30,111 nucleotides of DNA, taken from contig DATFFP010000033.1 of assembly GCA_035249985.1 (NCBI GenBank), positions 1-30,111 on the forward strand. Direction: 5' to 3'. The translations under genes were made by a program, and so were the position numbers. This DNA is from JAICNG01 sp035249985. GTDB lineage: Bacteria; Gemmatimonadota; Gemmatimonadetes; Gemmatimonadales; Gemmatimonadaceae. How positions within the stretch are numbered: position 1 is the first letter of the stretch; each line of letters opens with the position of its first letter. This document shows, piece by piece, positions 29,403-30,111 of this stretch. Under the pieces are notes generated by a model. That model saw nothing but the letters and a program-made list of their open reading frames with translations. It ran no database searches and was not told where the DNA came from.

Positions 29403-30111
29403 GTGAACGCCACCCGCGTCCGCATCCCCGTCGACACTGAAGACACCGCCATCCGCGAGCTGGTCGCGGTGCGCGAGATCGTCCACGCCTTCCTCACCGC
29501 CGATCGGCCGGAGGAGGTGTTTCAGTTCGCGCTCGAGCGCGTGAGCCCCCTGGTCGGGGCTTCCTTCGCATCAGTCTATCTCGTCGAGCGGGGGGACGAG
29601 GTCATGCGCCTGGCTGCCGCGTACAACTGGCCTGAGCGCTTTCGCCCATTTCTCGGGCAAATGCGCGTGCGACTCGGGCGCGGACCCAGCGGCGAAGCAG
29701 CAAGCGAGCGGCGGGTCGTGCAGGTCCCCGACGTATTTGCCGACAAGTCGCTCACGGACTGGCAGGACGCCGCGTCCGAGATGGGTTTTCGCGCGATCAT
29801 CGCGCTCCCGCTCCAGACCCGCACCGGGGTGCTCGGGGCGGTCGCGTTCTACTTCGCCGAGACCGAAGGATTCGATCGTGTCGAGCGCGGGCTGCTCCGC
29901 ATCGTTTCCGATCAGATGGCGGCGACGGCCGAGAAGGCGTCGCTCATCGAAGAGCTCCGGCGCGCGAACGCAGCGCTCGTGGAGTCGAATGCGGAGCTGG
30001 AACGGCAGTACGTCGCGGCGCTCGAGGCGCGGCGGCTCAAGGACGAGTTCCTCGCGAACATGTCGCACGAGCTTCGCACACCCCTCACCGCGGTCCTGGG
30101 ATACACGTACC
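29403..30111 (+). CDS. GAF-domain sensor histidine kinase (3' end outside window)
   Basis: The frame stays open to the window end: 236 residues seen. An in-frame TAG at 29391 makes GTG 29403 the first possible start. Residues about 20-180 form a GAF domain (ELVAVREIVHAFLTADRPEE at the start, IIALPLQTRTGVLGAVAFYF near the end). A coiled coil (ELRRANAALVESNAELERQY) leads to the H-box FLANMSHELRTPLTAVLGYTY, where the window stops. The catalytic ATPase domain must follow downstream. It is preceded by the degenerate receiver gene. Confidence 0.9.
   Translation, partial: MNATRVRIPVDTEDTAIRELVAVREIVHAFLTADRPEEVFQFALERVSPLVGASFASVYLVERGDEVMRLAAAYNWPERFRPFLGQMRVRLGRGPSGEAASERRVVQVPDVFADKSLTDWQDAASEMGFRAIIALPLQTRTGVLGAVAFYFAETEGFDRVERGLLRIVSDQMAATAEKASLIEELRRANAALVESNAELERQYVAALEARRLKDEFLANMSHELRTPLTAVLGYTY

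Overview
The window is a gene-dense, high-GC bacterial chromosome segment. I read about 30 protein genes, most packed into co-directional runs with 4-nt ATGA/GTGA overlaps and GTG or TTG starts. The Gly/Arg-rich S5 extension, the adk-map-infA order, the YpdA-type reductase and the soil-bacterium style of gene content make Gemmatimonadota the best guess. That is inference from gene style: there is no rRNA in the window and I could run no search.

Layout. 1-4460 (+): end of the spc ribosomal-protein operon (rpsE partial, rpmD, rplO, secY, adk, map, infA). The usual continuation (rpmJ, rpsM, rpsK, rpsD, rpoA, rplQ) is missing. 4561-7023 (-): fused formimidoyltransferase-cyclodeaminase (ftcD type) and an inositol-monophosphatase family enzyme. 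7035-13761 (+): trpS, a small zinc-ribbon protein, MgtC/SapB-family membrane protein, 2-hydroxyacid dehydrogenase, PilT-type ATPase, DapA-family lyase, a membrane-embedded M28-like peptidase and a DUF456 protein. 13788-19716 (+): a gas-vesicle cluster, gvpF/L-1, gvpG, a double-headed ArsA/Get3-like ATPase, gvpF/L-2, a GvpA-family minor protein, gvpF/L-3, gvpK, gvpJ and gvpA last, followed at once by a PAS histidine kinase (19723-22017). No gvpN is seen. 22150-28814 (+): purA, ypdA-like reductase, glyS, an M3-like and an exported M20-like peptidase. 28940-30111 (+): a degenerate receiver protein and a GAF histidine kinase cut by the window end.

The most striking non-gene signal is in the gaps. 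Each of the seven intergenic gaps longer than about 85 nt holds a short tandem array (7-, 8- or 9-nt units). In six of them it is followed by its own inverted copy, giving a long hairpin; the seventh (trpS to zinc ribbon) has a one-sided array with an imperfect fold-back. The unit differs from gap to gap (two gaps share a 17-nt word) but the architecture is the same. One is an almost perfect 100-nt stem-loop (22021-22120). These hairpins abut start codons, sit between convergent genes, and one lies inside the gas-vesicle operon. This looks like a dispersed repeat class worth naming.

How the genes may work together. The gas-vesicle block encodes a main shell protein (GvpA), minor GvpA-family proteins, the GvpF/L, G and K assembly factors, and an ATPase of a family known for handling hydrophobic client helices; I infer the ATPase is the energy-using chaperone in place of GvpN. 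The kinase behind gvpA is a candidate regulator. Several genes (trpS, purA, the last kinase) carry a TANNNT box 6-7 nt before the start codon and no ribosome binding site, suggesting leaderless transcripts.
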